5,921 bases of DNA from an uncultured Clostridia bacterium (GTDB taxonomy: Bacteria > Bacillota > Clostridia > Oscillospirales > UBA644). Shown here in pieces: positions 5,341-5,921 of this stretch. The notes below the pieces were generated by a model. It made no database searches. It had not been told where the DNA came from and worked only from the letters and a program-made list of their open reading frames with translations. The DNA lies in NCBI GenBank assembly GCA_904502105.1, contig CAJGDF010000118.1, positions 1-5,921 of the forward strand, in the 5' to 3' direction. Every line of letters starts with the position of its first letter. Within the stretch, counting starts at the first letter, position 1. The position numbers were made by a program, and so were the translations under genes.

Positions 5341-5921
5341 ATGGCGCTGCGAACAAAATTAAAGGAATTACGTGTCTCACGAAATATGACACAGGAATCG
5401 GTTGCCGAGCATCTCGGAGTTTCATCGCAGACTGTTTCCAAATGGGAACGCGGTCTTCTTTCTCCTGATATAACGTTGCTTCCGAAAATTGCAGTACTTT
5501 TTAAATGTTCTATAGATTCTCTTTTTGATATGGGCGTTATGTTTGAATCCGAACATAAGCGTGAGTTTGAATCAAAGATAAAAGAGCTTCAATTGAATGG
5601 GGATATGGAAGGTTTATACCATGAACGAATTCATGAGATAAGACTGAATCCCGATCATTATTCTGTTTATCCCGAAATAATGGGTACGGTTCTGAGAGGT
5701 TTTTCAAAAGATAAAGAACGTATAGAAACAATGATCTCTCTTGCCGATCATGCTGAACAATACTGCACGGATGACGATATCCGTAATGAAATATACCGAA
5801 TGATGCTTCAGCTATGTTCTGAGTCGGGATATCCGGAATATAAGGAAAAGAGCCGGTATTATTACAATAAACTGCCAATGTTGAAACATAGCAGAGAGAT
5901 CTATGCTGTACAGGTAATGAA
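5341..5921 (+). CDS. XRE-family helix-turn-helix transcriptional regulator, 3'-truncated by the window edge
   Basis: The reading frame stays open from ATG 5341 to the end of the window: 193 codons plus two bases. Residues 4-62 form a classical HTH_3/XRE domain: LKELRVSRNMTQESVAEHLG supplies the first two helices, and SSQTVSKWERG (28-38) holds the recognition helix, followed by PDITLLPKIAVLF and SIDSLF. This type binds DNA as a dimer. From about residue 68 the protein is polar and helical (EHKREFESKIKELQ, then several amphipathic helices with many Tyr), a build seen in XRE regulators with TPR-like sensor or partner-binding regions; I cannot assign a named domain. It has its own promoter within a cluster of inverted repeats, pointing to autoregulation. 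Targets are unknown; the neighbouring glycosidase unit is one possibility, but its promoter lacks the same half-site pattern. Confidence 0.88.
   Translation, partial: MALRTKLKELRVSRNMTQESVAEHLGVSSQTVSKWERGLLSPDITLLPKIAVLFKCSIDSLFDMGVMFESEHKREFESKIKELQLNGDMEGLYHERIHEIRLNPDHYSVYPEIMGTVLRGFSKDKERIETMISLADHAEQYCTDDDIRNEIYRMMLQLCSESGYPEYKEKSRYYYNKLPMLKHSREIYAVQVM

Overview
The window looks like chromosomal DNA from a fermentative, anaerobic Gram-positive bacterium, most likely a gut-type clostridium (class Clostridia, Oscillospiraceae/Ruminococcaceae-like; inferred, no database search was possible). The reasons are a monomeric multi-cluster [FeFe] hydrogenase next to an L-lactate dehydrogenase, a lipobox-bearing sugar-type binding lipoprotein, AGGTG-type ribosome binding sites, moderate G+C, and short intergenic regions. 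All five genes lie on the + strand.

Region 1 (1-2109) is a fermentation unit. The 3' two thirds of an L-lactate dehydrogenase gene (ldh; 5' end outside the window) is followed after 12 nt by a group-B-like [FeFe] hydrogenase. Both enzymes dispose of reducing equivalents from glycolysis, one by making lactate and the other by making H2, so shared transcription makes metabolic sense. The unit ends at a 16-bp hairpin (2122-2160).

Region 2 (2160-5230) starts with a strong promoter whose -35 box begins at the last base of that hairpin. It drives a 500-residue cytoplasmic protein with the hallmarks of a clan GH-D (GH27/GH36-like) alpha-glycosidase. After a 79-nt leader with two mutually exclusive small hairpins comes an extracellular solute-binding lipoprotein of a carbohydrate ABC transporter. 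No permease or ATPase gene is present. A second hairpin, similar in sequence to the first, closes the unit. The simplest reading is capture of an oligosaccharide outside and hydrolysis inside, with the membrane part of the transporter encoded elsewhere.

Region 3 (5231-5921) holds a second strong promoter embedded in a cluster of ACAA/TTGT half-sites, followed by the start of a helix-turn-helix (XRE family) regulator with a helical C-terminal region that runs off the window. The gene is open to the last base.

I saw no tRNA, rRNA, CRISPR array, insertion sequence or prophage feature. The least ordinary items are the ldh-hydrogenase pairing, the duplicated iron-sulfur module in the hydrogenase, the small glycosidase paired with an orphan binding protein, and the candidate operator cluster before the regulator.
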